Numbered from the stretch's first letter, positions 37,989 to 49,953 are shown. The stretch is 64,000 nt of DNA from Palaemon carinicauda (GCF_036898095.1 NC_090745.1:78594630-78658629); one strand, 5' to 3'. Made by a program: numbers and translations. The notes: generated from the sequence alone by a model not told the origin.

Positions 37989-39386
37989 ATGGCTATGTAC
38001 AACACGGGCAAGGCTTGGAGAGACATCGCTGGACTCAGCAAAAGTAAATTCCATGAGTTGGCGAAACAGGAGCTCGACCGTCTGATAACAGAGGTCACTA
38101 GTAACGTCAACCAGTGTGACGGAAAAATATTCGCAGACATATTGAAACAATATGATCCAATAAACTGGAGCAAATCTGCGGAAAACATCAGCACAATAAT
38201 AGAAGAAATTCCAAAGAAGATCCAAGTGCTAAAGAGACTTATAAAGAAAGTCTACATCAATCAACACATTCCATCAAAGAACAATAAGAAGTCCAATATG
38301 GTGAATATGCTGATTGATGCAATGGGAAAAAGAATGCCAAAATGGTGTAATACGTGTAAGATATGGTATTCCATTAATAATCCTCAACAATTGATTAGAA
38401 AATGTGATGCCTGTCATGTTCCAACACACCCCACATGTGCTGAAATACAGCCAAAAATAAAAAATAAAGACACAAAGGTATTCTGCTCAACATGCTTAGT
38501 CTGGATAGAAAATATAATTAAGTCGAGACTAAATCTGCAAATAGTTGAAGATAAAGAAGAGGAAGAAGAAGAAACAGAAGAAGAAGAAGAAGAAAAAGAA
38601 GAAGAGAACAATGAACAGGATATGTGTAAGGATGCAGAAGAAATCATTGATATAACCTATGATGCCATCCAACAACGTACTTATGAAGAAATAAATTACC
38701 AGATGGAAACAAATAATAGACCCAAGAGACTCTACCCGGACCTACATAATTTTAGGGAAGAGCAAGAACAAGAAACAATAGAAAAGAAGGATATAGTCTG
38801 CAATATGCTGAAAAGAGGGAATTGCAGATTTGGCGAAAGATGCTACTACAAGCATCCAAAGATATGCCATAATTATGAAATATATGGTAAATGTGCGTAT
38901 TTAGACGGATATGGAGACGAATGCAGAGATCTCCATCCAAAAATATGCAAAAACCTAAAAGAAGGAAAAGGATGCAGTTTCAACCAAAAATGTCGATATA
39001 TGCATCCTGCAACCATGAATGAAAGTAAGAAAACTCAGCAAACTGAAAAGAAAAATGAAAGCAAAAAAGAAACAAAAAAAAAAGAAACAAAAAAGCAGGC
39101 CGTGTATATACCGCGCTATGAACCAAGAGCCCCAAGATATGAGGCCTTTCAACCCAAACCTGCACATTTAGAGCCCAACTACAAAGAATGCATATATAAT
39201 GCCAGGGGTTGGTGCAGATATGGGGACAATTGCAGGTATACACACAAAAATAAATATGAAGGTGAAAGAGCAAATATAATAGAAAAGTTGGATTTTTTAA
39301 TGGCAGAATTCCGGGAAATGAAGAAAAGAACATCATATCAGAACAGGAAGGAAGCATGGGAGAATCCATATTATTACCAATATTAA
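37989..39386 (+). CDS. LINE ORF1: PHD-like finger plus four CCCH zinc fingers
   Basis: 465 residues, uninterrupted. The likely role is nucleic-acid binding in the LINE ribonucleoprotein. Residues about 115-170 hold a C4HC3 PHD-like finger (CNTCKIW, CDACHVPTHPTC, CSTC). An acidic, Glu-rich stretch follows at about 190-205. Three CCCH-type fingers come next (spacings C-x7-C-x5-C-x3-H, C-x8-C-x9-C-x3-H and C-x8-C-x5-C-x3-H), then a Lys-rich linker and a fourth finger (CIYNARGWCRYGDNCRYTH). The C-terminus has a short helical segment (EKLDFLMAEFREMKK). The start at 37989 follows AATCAAG and is the first ATG. The neighbouring ORF2 identifies it as LINE ORF1, since nothing in ORF1 itself is LINE-specific. 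A captured host zinc-finger protein is the alternative origin of the domain set. Confidence 0.82.
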   Translation: MAMYNTGKAWRDIAGLSKSKFHELAKQELDRLITEVTSNVNQCDGKIFADILKQYDPINWSKSAENISTIIEEIPKKIQVLKRLIKKVYINQHIPSKNNKKSNMVNMLIDAMGKRMPKWCNTCKIWYSINNPQQLIRKCDACHVPTHPTCAEIQPKIKNKDTKVFCSTCLVWIENIIKSRLNLQIVEDKEEEEEETEEEEEEKEEENNEQDMCKDAEEIIDITYDAIQQRTYEEINYQMETNNRPKRLYPDLHNFREEQEQETIEKKDIVCNMLKRGNCRFGERCYYKHPKICHNYEIYGKCAYLDGYGDECRDLHPKICKNLKEGKGCSFNQKCRYMHPATMNESKKTQQTEKKNESKKETKKKETKKQAVYIPRYEPRAPRYEAFQPKPAHLEPNYKECIYNARGWCRYGDNCRYTHKNKYEGERANIIEKLDFLMAEFREMKKRTSYQNRKEAWENPYYYQY

Positions 39387-41572
39387 ATAATGGGGATGAA
39401 ACACAAACCAAAATAGTGATGAATGCACAGGGTTTAGTCACGAGTAACTCTAAAAGGAAAATAGAGTTCTTAGAAGAACTAACCCAAATTGAAAAAATAG
39501 ATATATTAAATATAAGTGAAACATGGTATTCCCAAGAGACTGGCAGTGATGACCAGATAAAGGGTTTCCAAACTTATAGATCAGACAGAAAAAATAGGAA
39601 TCAAGGGGGAACCGCAATATATGGAAGAGACATAAATCAAGGAAAAGTCTGTGAAAAATACAGCAACACAGAATGTGAATTGATTGCGGTAGAATTTGAA
39701 TTTGAAAAACTAGTGAATATTGTAGTTTACAGCCCCCAAACACTAAGGAGTTTGACATAATAATAGAAAAAATAGATGATATATGTAGAAACCATAAAGA
39801 CTGGAATATACTCCTATCCGGAGATTTTAACTTTCCTTTCATGGATTGGAAAGAACGGATAGAAGAAAGTGGTTGTATGTATACATATAAAAAAGATAGT
39901 AGGCTAATAGTAGCGCAGAAGATAAGAGGCAATTTGAAAAGCTTCAAGATATGCTATTAGAACATAATATGCAACAAATAAACCACATTCCAACAAGAAA
40001 GGAAAATGTCCTAGATCTAGTATTTGTGAATGAGGTGAATTATGTTAAAGAAATAATAGTGTATAACACGGGAATTTCAGACCACAATGTCATAGAATTG
40101 ATAGTCCATTCCAAAGCAAGTGATCACAGAATTAATAAAAGCACAAAACTTTGGGAAGGATATGGAAAATATAATTTTTACAGTAAGAATATAAAATGGT
40201 CAGAAATAAATGAAGAACTGAATAAAGAATGGAAAAATGTATTTGTAAGTGATAATATACAGGTAAATACGGACATACTGTACAAAATACTGGAGAAAAT
40301 TGTTGAAAAATATGTACCGAAAAAAAAAAACAATAAACAAAAAATCGTGCATACCAAGAGACAGAAGGATCTTATTTCAGAAAATTAGAAAGTGGAAGAA
40401 AAATCTTGCAAAAGAAAAAAATGTGTGGAAAATGAGGGAAATAAAATGTAAGATAGAAAATGCAGAACAAAAGATTATACGGTCGAAAGAAAATGAAAAA
40501 AGGGACTTAGAAGAAAGGACACTTCAAAATATAAAAAGAAACCCAAAAGTACTTTACTCCTATGCAAAAAAGATGAATAAAAGGAGAATAGAAATAGGCC
40601 CTCTAAGAATTGAAGGACGGCTAACGAATGAAAAAAAGGAAATATGCAACATATTAGCAGAAAAGTATAAGAGTGAGTTCACACCAAGAATTGCAAATGA
40701 GAATAATGAAACAGAAATGAGAGAAGAAAATGTTGAATATCTAACGGATATAGACATTAATGAAGCAGATATTGTCACGGCTATAAACGAAATTAAAAAT
40801 GGATCGGCAGCCGGACCAGATGGAGTTCCAGCGATTTTGTTAAAAAAAACTGCAAACACTATGGCGAAGCCGCTTGCAATACTGCTAAGACAAAGTGTAG
40901 ATATGAGCGAGATATATGTTAAACATAAATTAGCTTATATAACCCCTATCTTCAAAAGTGGATCAAGACTAGAGGCAAGCAATTATAGACCTGTTAGTCT
41001 AACATCACATATTATGAAAGTGTATGAGAGGGTAATAAAAAAGAAAATAATGAACCATTTGGTTAAAAAAAATTTGTTTAATATGGGTCAACACGGTTTC
41101 GTGCCTGGAAAAAGTACACAGACCCAACTGATAGCACACTATGAAAACATATACAATAATATGATAAATGAAAAAGACACAGATGTGATCTATCTAGATT
41201 TTGCAAAAGCCTTTGGCAAGGTAGACCATAACATATTGGAGAAAAAATGAGAAAGCATAATATTGTGGGAAAGATAGGAAAATGGGTAAAAGAATTCCTG
41301 CAAAACAGAAAACAGGTAGTGGTTGCAAATGACGAGAAATCAGATGAAGCCCAGGTAATATCTGGTGTGCCACAAGGTACGGTATTAGCTGCACTGCTGT
41401 TTGTTATTATGATCTCAGACATAGACTGTGATGTTGAAAACTCCGTAGTGAGAAGTTTCGCCGATGACACAAGAATAAGTAGAGAAATTACTTGTGATGA
41501 AGATAGGAACTCACTACAAAGAGATCTAAACAAAATATATGAATGGGCGGAGATAAATAGGATGGTATTTAA

Positions 41573-44500
41573 CCCTGGATAGGTACGCTCCTCGGACACC
41601 CCTTTAAGGGTATACTCGGACGCGAACGACCCCGACGCCAAAAAAAATTCTTGAAAAATCAGTTTTGGCAGTAACCTCCTTTTTTCTTTTGCCAAAAAAA
41701 ACTTCAATGAATGCTTAAAACAACTGTAAAGATAAATACTACTCATCTGCAGAAAAACTATTTATTATAAATATTTTAAAAAATTAAGTAGAAAAAAAAG
41801 ACCTGACATAAAAATTCATAAAAAAAAAGTTTATACATATATACACAAATCCTTTTAGGAATTGATTCTTGAATGTTTAGGACACATCTTGATGTATTTT
41901 GGATGAAGTCAGACCCATGGAGGTGAAGATCTGAAATGAGAAAAAAAGGGTAACTTTTTTTGGCCAAAAAAATTTGTCCAAATTTCATGATTTTTTTTGG
42001 GTACCCAGATGAAATAGGAAGTGGCTAATTTTTTTAGGGAATAAACATATGTTATCCTAAAATAGAAATATGTAAAAAAATCTTCATTATTTTGTAAATT
42101 ACATTTATATCAGGGGCCATATCTAAAGGTAATTTTTTGAGTACTTAGAAATTTCGTAAAAAAATACATATATTTAATATATAATATGATATTTATGCAG
42201 GTAAAAATATACCAAAATATCACAAATTCTATAGGGAACAAGAATATATATAGATAGGGCAGCTTACGCTTCGGATATGTCCACAAAATGGCCGGCAACC
42301 ACACTGACTCAGACTCCCTAATCTGCCACTTGAAATGTAGGAAGGGTATGTCAATTTCAAGGTGTTATTTACTAATCTAATTATTATTGGATATGCATAA
42401 AAATTGTATGGTGGGTTGCTGGATAATTGTCGATTATTTTACGACTATAAAATTAAAATTCTGACCCAAAAAAATTTTTTTGAAGGGAAATAAAATCGAA
42501 AAAAAAAAAAATGTAAAACAATATTTTAGCTAAAAAAATTTGATGATATTCAATCAAAAAAAAAGTAAACAAAATTTTCCGACAAATAAACATCTAGAGG
42601 AATCATTACTCTGTGATAGTTCCTTAGTACGTAGTAATTTTGAAAGAATTGGGAAAAAACGAAAAAATGGCAATCACCGGAAAATCGAACACATACCTAT
42701 ATATACGCCATATCTGGCTAAAAAACAGATAGGCATGGGTAGCCAGATCATCTAGAAACACTTTCCAACACTATAAAAATATAAGTTTTGCGACACTACT
42801 TGCCAATTCCTTACGGTAACATGACTAAGCAAAAAAATGCAAAACAAATAAAAAGGGGCACTCGCGGAAAAATGGCTAACATTCTAATATACGGCATTTC
42901 AGAAAAAAAAAAATTCAGCCACGTGCTAGGCAAACCATCAAGGCACATTTTCCGACAAATAAACATCTAAATGAATAATTACTCTGTGATAGTTCCTTAG
43001 TACGTAGTAATTTTGAAAGAAATGGGAAAAAACGAAAAAATGGCAATCACAGGAAAATCGAACACATACCTATATATACGCCATATCTGGCTAAAAAAAG
43101 AAGATAGGCATGGGTAGCCAGATCATCTAGAAACACTTTCCAACACTATAAAATTATAAGTTTTGCGACACTACTTGCCAATTCCTTACGGTAACATGAC
43201 TAAGCAAAAAAATGCAAAACAAATAAAAAGGGGCACTCGTGGAAAAATGGCCATTCTAATATACGGCATTTCAGAAAAAAAAAATTTCAGCCACGTGCTA
43301 GCAAACCATCAAGGCATATTTTCCGACAAATAAACATATAAATGAAATATTACTCTGTGATAGTTCCTTAGTACGTAGTAATTTTGAAAGAAATGGGAAA
43401 AAACGAAAAAATGGCAATCACAGGAAAATCGAACACATACTTATATATACGCCATATCTGGCTAAAAAAAAAATAGGCATGGGTAGCCAGATCATATAGA
43501 AACACTTTCCAACACTATAAAAATATAAGTTTTGCGACACTACTTGCCAATTCCTTACGGTAACATGACTAAGCAAAAAAATGCAAAACAAATAAAAAGG
43601 GGCACTCGCGGAAAAATGCCCAACATTCTAATATACGGCATCTCAGATAAAAAAAAAGACATGCACGTGTTAGCCCAACCATCGAGGCACACTTTCTAAC
43701 ACATAAACATGAAAAAAAAATCAATAATATACGGCAATTCCTTACTACGTAGTAAATTTTTACAAATATTGAAAAAAAACAGAAATTGGCAACCGCAGTT
43801 AAATACCCAATATACCAATAACTACGTCGTATCTGACAAAAACAAAATCACGCATGGGTAGCCAGATAATCTAAACACACTTTCCAACATTAAAAAAGCA
43901 AAAGTTTTACGACACTATTTCGCAATATCTTACGGAAAAATGACTTGGCAAAAAAATGAAAAAAAATGAAAAAGGGACACTCGCGGTAAAATGCCCGACA
44001 TTCTAATATACGACATCTCAGATAAAAAAAAAGACATGCACGTGTTAGCCCAACCATCAAGGCACACTTTCTAACACATAAACATGAAAAAAAATGAATA
44101 ATATACGGCAATTCCTTACTACGTAGTAATTTTTACAAATATTGAAAAAAAAACAGAAATTGGTAACCGCAGTTAAATACCCAATATACCAATAACTACG
44201 TCGTATCTGACAAAAACAAAGTCATGCATGGGTAGCCAGATCATCTAGACACACTTTCCAACACTAAACAAGCAAAAGTTTTACGACACTATTTGGCAAT
44301 ATCTTACGGAAAAATGACTTGGCAAAAAAATGAAAAAAAATGAAAAAGGGGCACTCGCGGTAAAATGGTCCTCGTGGTGATGAACGACATTTTAACTAAA
44401 AAAAAAAAACATGCACATGGTAGCCAAACAATCCACCAAGACTTTCCACAACTGATAACCTATACAAGTTGCACCATTCTACGACAATTTCATAATACGT

Positions 44501-44751
44501 AATAACTTTGATAATTATGCAAACTACCTAAGAAGGGTAAACTCGGACGCGAACGACCCCGACGCGTCTCAGAAATCGGGGAAGGAGTACAGCTACAGCA
44601 ATGCACATCTGGACACTACTAGAGCGTGTAGGGGAGACACCTCCTGCAGGTCGATCACCCACAAATTCAGTCACGGGGGTGAGTCACGTGAGAAAAACCT
44701 GTTTTTTTTTGACGCTCGGGGTCGCAAACGACCCATCGTACCTATCCAGGG
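41573..44751. mobile_element. Non-autonomous piggyBac-like element (TTAA-flanked)
   Basis: 3,179 bp bounded by the perfect inverted ends CCCTGGATAGGTACG and CGTACCTATCCAGGG. TTAA stands immediately outside both ends (41569-41572 and 44752-44755). TTAA duplication and CCC...GGG ends are characteristic of piggyBac-type transposons. The block CTCGGACGCGAACGACCCC is repeated in direct orientation near both ends (about 41618 and 44534). There is no transposase frame; the interior is mostly satellite. It sits inside LINE ORF2. Because piggyBac elements excise precisely at TTAA, the LINE frame is seen to resume across it. Confidence 0.88.
42575..44530. repeat. Satellite array, ~373-bp dimeric unit, 5+ copies
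   Basis: Units begin at about 42575, 42948, 43319, 43692, 44067 and 44442 (partial), each marked by TTTCCGACAAATAAACAT or TTTCTAACACATAAACAT. Units 1-3 form one closely similar group, and units 4-5 another. Each unit is itself two diverged halves of about 185 bp: TAGCCAGATCATCTAGAAAC matches TAGCCAAACCATCAAGGCAC in position and sequence. It lies wholly within the TTAA element. Confidence 0.9.
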
Positions 44752-45691
44752 TTAACTCCGATAAATTCGAATCAATAAATTAGGGAAACAGAGAAGGAAT
44801 GGTATATGCATACAAGGGACCTAATAATGAGATAATCACAAACAAGGAAGCAATTAAAGACCTTGGTGTAATGTTAAATAGGAATATGTTATGCAACGAC
44901 CAAATAGCAACACTGTTGGCTAAATGTAAAGCAAAAATGGGAATGTTATTCAGACACTTTAAAACAAGGAAAGCTGAACACATGATTATGCTTTACAAAA
45001 CTTATGTACGTAGTACACTCGAGTACTGCAATGTGATATGGTACCCACACTACCAAAAGGATATTGCGCAAATAGAGAGTGTACAAAGGTCCTATACTGC
45101 TAGAATAGAAGAAGTTAAGGACCTTGACTACTGGGAAAGACTGAAATTTTTAAAACTATACAGTCTAGAAAGGAGAAGAGAACGCTACATGATAATACAA
45201 CCATGGAAGCAAATAGAAGGAATTACTGAAAACATCATGGAGCTAAAAATATCAGAAAGAGCAAGCCGAGGTAGATTAATAGTGCCAAAAAATATACCAG
45301 GTAAACTAAGAAAGGCGCACAGGACATTAATCCACTACGCACCAGCATCGATAATGCAGCGACTATTTAATGTGCTGCCAGCTCATCTAAGAAACATATC
45401 AGGAGTGAGCGTAGATGTGTTTAAGAATAAGCTCGATAAATACCTAAGATGCATCCCAGACCATCCAAGACTGGAAAATACAAAATACACCGGAAGATGC
45501 ATTAGCAACTCTCTGGTGGATATACGAGGTGCCTCACACTGAGGGACCTGGGGGAACTCAAACAAAAAATAAGGCAATAAGGCAATAAGGTAAGGGTAAA
45601 TAACCCTTCTACTTGGATTTTCTCACAGAGAAAGCTCCATGTAAGTTAATACTGAGGGGAGGTAGCAGCATTTGCTCTCGGAGGTATACAG

Positions 45692-45816
45692 GTATGTATC
45701 TCCTACTATCCCTTTATAGCTTCTATCCTAAGCTATTCTGTTGTAGATGACATTTACATGTTGATTATTAAAGTAATAATCCATTATATACTCATTTGGT
45801 TTTCCTTTCTTTACAG
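45692..45816 (+). other. Predicted intron before Gag, core 1
   Basis: A consensus donor, ACAG|GTATGT, at 45692 and a pyrimidine-rich acceptor, TTTCCTTTCTTTACAG, ending at 45816 define a 125-bp intron. The same pair is conserved in core 2. Introns are known in DIRS1-like elements. Confidence 0.5.
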
Positions 45817-48299
45817 AAGGAACACCAGATACCTTGTACGGCAGTCCACTGCAGAGCCAAGGGTAAGGACTTTTACGGTCATAATACTTGCAGGTTACAT
45901 GCCCCCTGCAATATTATTTCCGGATCCCTACATTATTGGAACCCACAGGGTTGCAATATATGTTGGACATTGATGTCTGAAGGTTTTGATAATCCCAAGT
46001 CTACAGAGACTAAGGATATAGCACAGTATCAATTACGTAACTGGGTGAGAGGCTTCCAAAAGATCTCTCCGGGACCTTTCCTACCTAGTGATAGGATGCG
46101 TAAGCTATTATTTCCAGAGCTAAGTGAGGAAATAGTAGTGCCTCAGGAGTCAACTACGTTCCCTGATGGCGAGAAAACCTTTGGGATCGAGGGCAAGAAG
46201 TGCCCTAAGGTAGAAGAGAAATATGTTGTATCGGACTTTCCTCCGCCTCTGCCGGCTAAAGAGCCATCGATGTCAACATCTTCGTCTTTTACCCCTCTAT
46301 GGGATAATGTGGTACAATTATGTATCCAACTGAAGAATCAGATAGAGAGCTTTAGTAAACAAAGCAAAAAGCGGAAAGTAAAACACAAGATAGAACCTTG
46401 TAAAGCTCCTCTTGTTGCTTCCCACGGGTCAGTTAAACGACCCATGAATCAAGACCTTCCTTCATGCTCCTTAACCAATCCCTGGAGGTTTGCGGAGCAG
46501 ATGTCGATTTCAAATGGTAATCTCTTCATTTCAGAGAAAATAGGTACTGTTCCTTTGGACAAAATCCAATTTTGGCCAAGCTCTGAGGTTTTCCCTAATT
46601 GTTGGGTTCGACTGAAGTTCGAACCAAAGACAAGGAAAAGAACGGAACAAAAGGAGGTCGTGATTCTTGATCATGATAAGGCACAGACTATCCTTTCAGA
46701 TAATCTGAAGAAGGCGGGTTATTCAGAGACGATGGTTTTCTCACTGAATAACATACACCCTTCTTTTCTTGCTCCTGCTTCACTCTCCTTCCCCTTTATG
46801 GAGAAGGCATTTACTTCCGTTACTAAAGCTGTAGAGGCGGGTGAGTCATGTCCCACACTCGATGAGTGCAAGCCTTTGTCACCAGCTTTTCCCGGACAGG
46901 AAAAGGATTGGAAGGAAGTCCATTTGACATTTTCAGTAGGAAAATTAGACAAGGATGTCGCAAGCCGATAATTTAATATATGTCTCCCTAAATTGTCCGA
47001 TTTGCTCTTGTTTAATGAACACGAGTCAAAGGAGAGACTGGCGACATCCCTTTCTCTACAAAACTACATAGAGTTGTGTTCAACTTACGAGAATACCCCA
47101 GACATGCTCATGGTCTTAGCCAAAATGCATATGGCTACCTTGGTAAAGGACCTTTACGCCTTTGTGAAGGCTAGGAGAGCATGTAGAGAGTTTGTGTTTG
47201 CTGCTGCAACGGTGACACACGAAAAAAGGAAGCTAATATCTTCCAACATTTGGGGTAAAGACCTCTTCCCACAAGAGGTCATTAAGGAAGTAATTAAGAA
47301 TGGGGCATTCCCTCAAAGAGAAAATCTTCTGTGGTTGTGGGTCCCCAACCTAAAAAGAAGATCGAAAATACTGGAAATATCTGGGCTGCTCAACAACAGC
47401 CCATTATTCTAGTGACCAAGATGCTACAGGCAGATGGTCAAAAGTCTAAACCTACTGGCAGTTCGAATCATAAAGACGCTTCGGCTAGGAGGAACATTCC
47501 CTCAGGATCGCAGGACCTTCGATCCTTCGGTCCAGAGCCTATTCAAGATGAGCCATTGATGGGGAACAGAAATGTCCCTACTATTATCTCCTTACCTCCT
47601 CCTTCAGTTCAAAACCCTCCTGGAGGAGTATACCTGAGAGCTATAGAGCATACAGGTAGTAAGAAAGCTACGGCTCATCGAGTCCCAGGGAAGGTTATTT
47701 TGTGTTCACAAGAAGGACTCAAGAAGTCTCTGAGTCATTCTGAACCTGTCGCTACTCAACAAGTTCATAATAAACTGCAAGTTCTGAATGTTAATCCTTC
47801 TGAACATATGGACCTTGTTCCAACTAAGGGTGTTCGTAGTCTTGTCAGACCTGAAAGGTGTCCTCTGGAACCTTCCAGTCAACCAACCCCCTTCCTCCTG
47901 CCTAGGATTCATGTCACGGAGAGTAACATTCATCCTAGAATAGATATGTATCAGACTCACAGTCCTAAGTATCTTCATAGTGATGACCCGGTTCCTGGGA
48001 CATCACAGATGCAAGATATGCTTTTAGAAGTCTCGACTTTCTCCAGCTCTAGGGTTTCGATGGCTAAAAAACCATCGAAGTCCTCAGTCGCATCAGCTCC
48101 TTTTTCCCTCGGAAAGTTAAAAGGAGCTCGCGAGGTCTGTCAGGAGATTCAGCTAATCGATCAGATTCCCAAAATGCCAACAAGGAAAAGTGCTAAACTT
48201 TCCCCAGTTTGCAATAGTGACAGACCTAGTGCAAAGTGCACATCGGAAAGATGCGTTAAGAGCCTGGAGAAAACACGCATCAAACGCTTGAAGAGATAA
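45817..48299 (+). pseudogene. DIRS Gag-like protein, core 1, broken
   Basis: This is the counterpart of the frame at 51265-53898. The ATG used in core 2 is ATA here. The N-terminus has a Cys/His array (HCRAKG, GHNTCRLHAPC, WNPQGCNICW), then NWVRGFQKISPGPFLP. A CAA-to-TAA change makes a stop at 46969. The frame continues to about 47320, where a deletion of about 36 bp with a 1-bp shift breaks it. It reopens at 47331-48299 in the frame matching core 2. The order before an RT remnant and a tyrosine recombinase fits Gag. No classical capsid or CCHC knuckle is obvious. Confidence 0.68.
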
Positions 48300-48735
48300 A
48301 AAAAGAATGAGATCGGTCCCTCTTTAATCGCTTCATTAACAAAAGTTAAAACACGAAAGTCCCAGGTCTCTGCTGGTCCTTTCGTGGGCGGGGAAGCACC
48401 CTCCACACAGATCAGACTCCCTACGTCTGAGCTGGTACACCGAACAATAATAAGACGTCACAATCGAACGTCTTGTACAGTTTTAGTGATGTTACCCATC
48501 CTTTTCCTAAAGGGATGGCACCTAACAGCAGTTCATTTACATTTGATCCACGATGTGACGGTGGATACTATATCACGGTCCAAGGCGATAGAGTTGGAAT
48601 GGTCCATGGACGCAGACATATTCCCTACCAAATGGGAACAAGTCCCGGAACTGCAGTTCGACCTCTTCATCACGAGCGTCTTCAAGAAACTACCTCACTA
48701 AATAGCCCCATACGAGGATCCTCTAATGGGTCTGA
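47690..48735 (+). pseudogene. DIRS RT/RNase H remnant, core 1
   Basis: In a frame different from Gag, near 47710-47900, KKDS...VILNLSLLNKF and LSDLKGVLWNLPVN resemble the RT entry blocks and motif A of DIRS elements, with stops. Relative to core 2 a deletion of about 120 bp near 47975 removes motif C. At 48560-48700 a clean segment reads IELEWSMDADIF, VPELQFDLFITS and KKLPH, resembling the RNase H end and linker of DIRS polyproteins. The region is non-functional. Confidence 0.58.
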
Positions 48736-48769
48736 TAGACTAGATTAGGCCGGTCCTAGCTCCGATCCT

Positions 48770-49819
48770 AGGTATATTTCCGAAGGTTCAGAAATTAACT
48801 GCCTTCGGTTTATCACAGAGAACCCAAACCCTTCATTTCATGAATTTCTTGCTCTAGCGGTTAGAAAAAGGTTTGGGATCTCAGAAGGCAATATAGAATT
48901 CTTAGAAGAATACAAGGCTAAGTCTACTAAAAGACAATATGAGTCTTCCTGGAAGAAGTGGGTGTAGTTTGTTAAATCAAAAGGACCGAAAGAAATTTCT
49001 ATGAACTTCTGTCTGTCCTTCTTTGTCCACCTTCATAGCCAAGGTCTGGCGGCCAATACGATAAATTCGTGCAAATCGGCCTTGACTAGACCTCTCCTAT
49101 ATGCCTTCCAAGTGGATCTGGCAAATGAAATCTTTAACAAGATTCCGAAAGCATTTGCTAGACTTAGGCCTGCAGCACCACCAAAGCCCATCTCTTGCTC
49201 TTTGGACAAGGTCTTACATTATGCCTCATCTGTGAACAATGAAGATTGTTCTCTTAAGGATCTAACCCTAAAGGTTATTTTCCTGTTCGCAATAGCCTCT
49301 GGGGGTAGAGTTAGTGAAATAGTGGCTCTATCGAGAGATGAGGGCGACATTCAGTTCACAGATTTAGGAGAACTCAATCTCTTCCCTGATCCATCATTTC
49401 TCGCTAAAAACGAGCTACCCACTAAGAGGTGGGGTCCCTGGAGAATCTGTCCTCTGAAGGAAGATGTCTCTCTATGTCCTGTAGAGTGTCTAAAGGTCTA
49501 TCTTCGTAGAACTTCAGAATTTAGGGGAGGTCAGCTCTTCAGAGGAGAAACTTCGGGATCAAATTTATCTTTAAATCAACTAAGGGCGAAGCTCACCTAC
49601 TTTATTCGTAGAGCGGATCCGGACAGTACTCCCGCAGGTCATGATCCGAGAAAGATTGCTTCATCACTGAATTTCTTTCAGTACATGGACTTTGAGCGTC
49701 TTCGTTCATACACTGGATGGAAATCATCCAGGGTGTTTTACAAACACTACGCAAAACAAGTGCATGAACTGAAACACTTCGTAGTGGCGGCAGGTAGTGT
49801 TTTAAAACCTGCCCCCTAA
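48770..49819 (+). pseudogene. DIRS tyrosine recombinase, core 1 (one stop)
   Basis: This recombinase would integrate the circular DNA intermediate. The frame matches core 2 from EGSEINCLRF onward. A TAG at 48965-48967 interrupts it just before FVKSKG. From the ATG at 49001 there are 272 open codons with the catalytic Arg in ASGGRVSE (codon 49307), the H-x-x-R box GHDPRK and the Tyr box WKSSRVFYKHYAK. All expected catalytic residues are present. Re-initiation at 49001 would omit much of the N-terminal SAM-like domain. Confidence 0.82.
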
Positions 49820-49864
49820 TTTTTTGTGATACACTTTTTGGCTTGGGTCCTCACTTGTCCTCGG

Positions 49865-49953
49865 ACATGTTCTGGATAGGAATCATCCAGGATGTTCTAC
49901 AAACACTATGCTTTGCTAGTCCATGATCTGAAGCAATATGTGGTGACGTCAGG
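49865..49953 (+). repeat. Duplicated recombinase C-terminal box, core 1
   Basis: About 45 bp after the recombinase stop, a stretch of about 90 bp repeats the sequence encoding the catalytic-Tyr box. It reads VFYKHYALLVHDLKQYVV-like in one frame and sits in the 3' non-coding region. Confidence 0.85.

Larger units (their letters stand above)
39356..45542 (+). pseudogene. LINE ORF2: endonuclease-RT, frameshifted and interrupted
   Basis: The ORF2 protein would nick target DNA and reverse-transcribe the element. An APE endonuclease is readable: ILNISETWY, then SGDFNFPFMDWK near 39825 and GISDHNVIEL near 40075. The RT follows with GSAAGPDGVPAILLKK, NYRPVSLTSHIMKVYER, motif A VIYLDFAKAFGKVDH (41190), SGVPQGTVLAALLF and an intact motif C FADDTRIS (41460). 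Frameshifts lie near 39740, 39910, 40320 (a 10-A run) and 41245. At 41569 the TTAA element interrupts the frame after MVFN. It resumes past 44755, and the C-terminal 247 codons (44799-45542) include VQRSYTARI and LKLYSLERRRERY. The clade call is by motif style. Confidence 0.87.
37872..45594 (+). mobile_element. CR1/L2-like LINE inserted in the DIRS core
   Basis: A two-ORF non-LTR retrotransposon. It begins with a 5' UTR of about 117 bp. ORF1 (37989-39386) overlaps the start of ORF2 (39356) by 31 bp in another frame. The 3' end carries an ATAAGGCA-type microsatellite tail at about 45568-45590, as seen in many LINEs. Comparison with the second core at about 51030 shows that it splits otherwise continuous DIRS leader. 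ORF2 is interrupted by the TTAA element at 41573-44751. Boundaries are set by the comparison to within about 15 bp, and the target duplication is unclear. Confidence 0.8.

Noticed and set aside
39356..41582. RT at 40-41 kb as the missing RT of the DIRS element
   Set aside because: It has an APE endonuclease and a LINE-type RT with a CCCH ORF1, and the second DIRS core is continuous without it, so it is an inserted LINE.
42575..44530. Regularly spaced repeats as a CRISPR array
   Set aside because: Units are full-length tandem satellite copies of about 373 bp with no unique spacers, in a eukaryotic genome.
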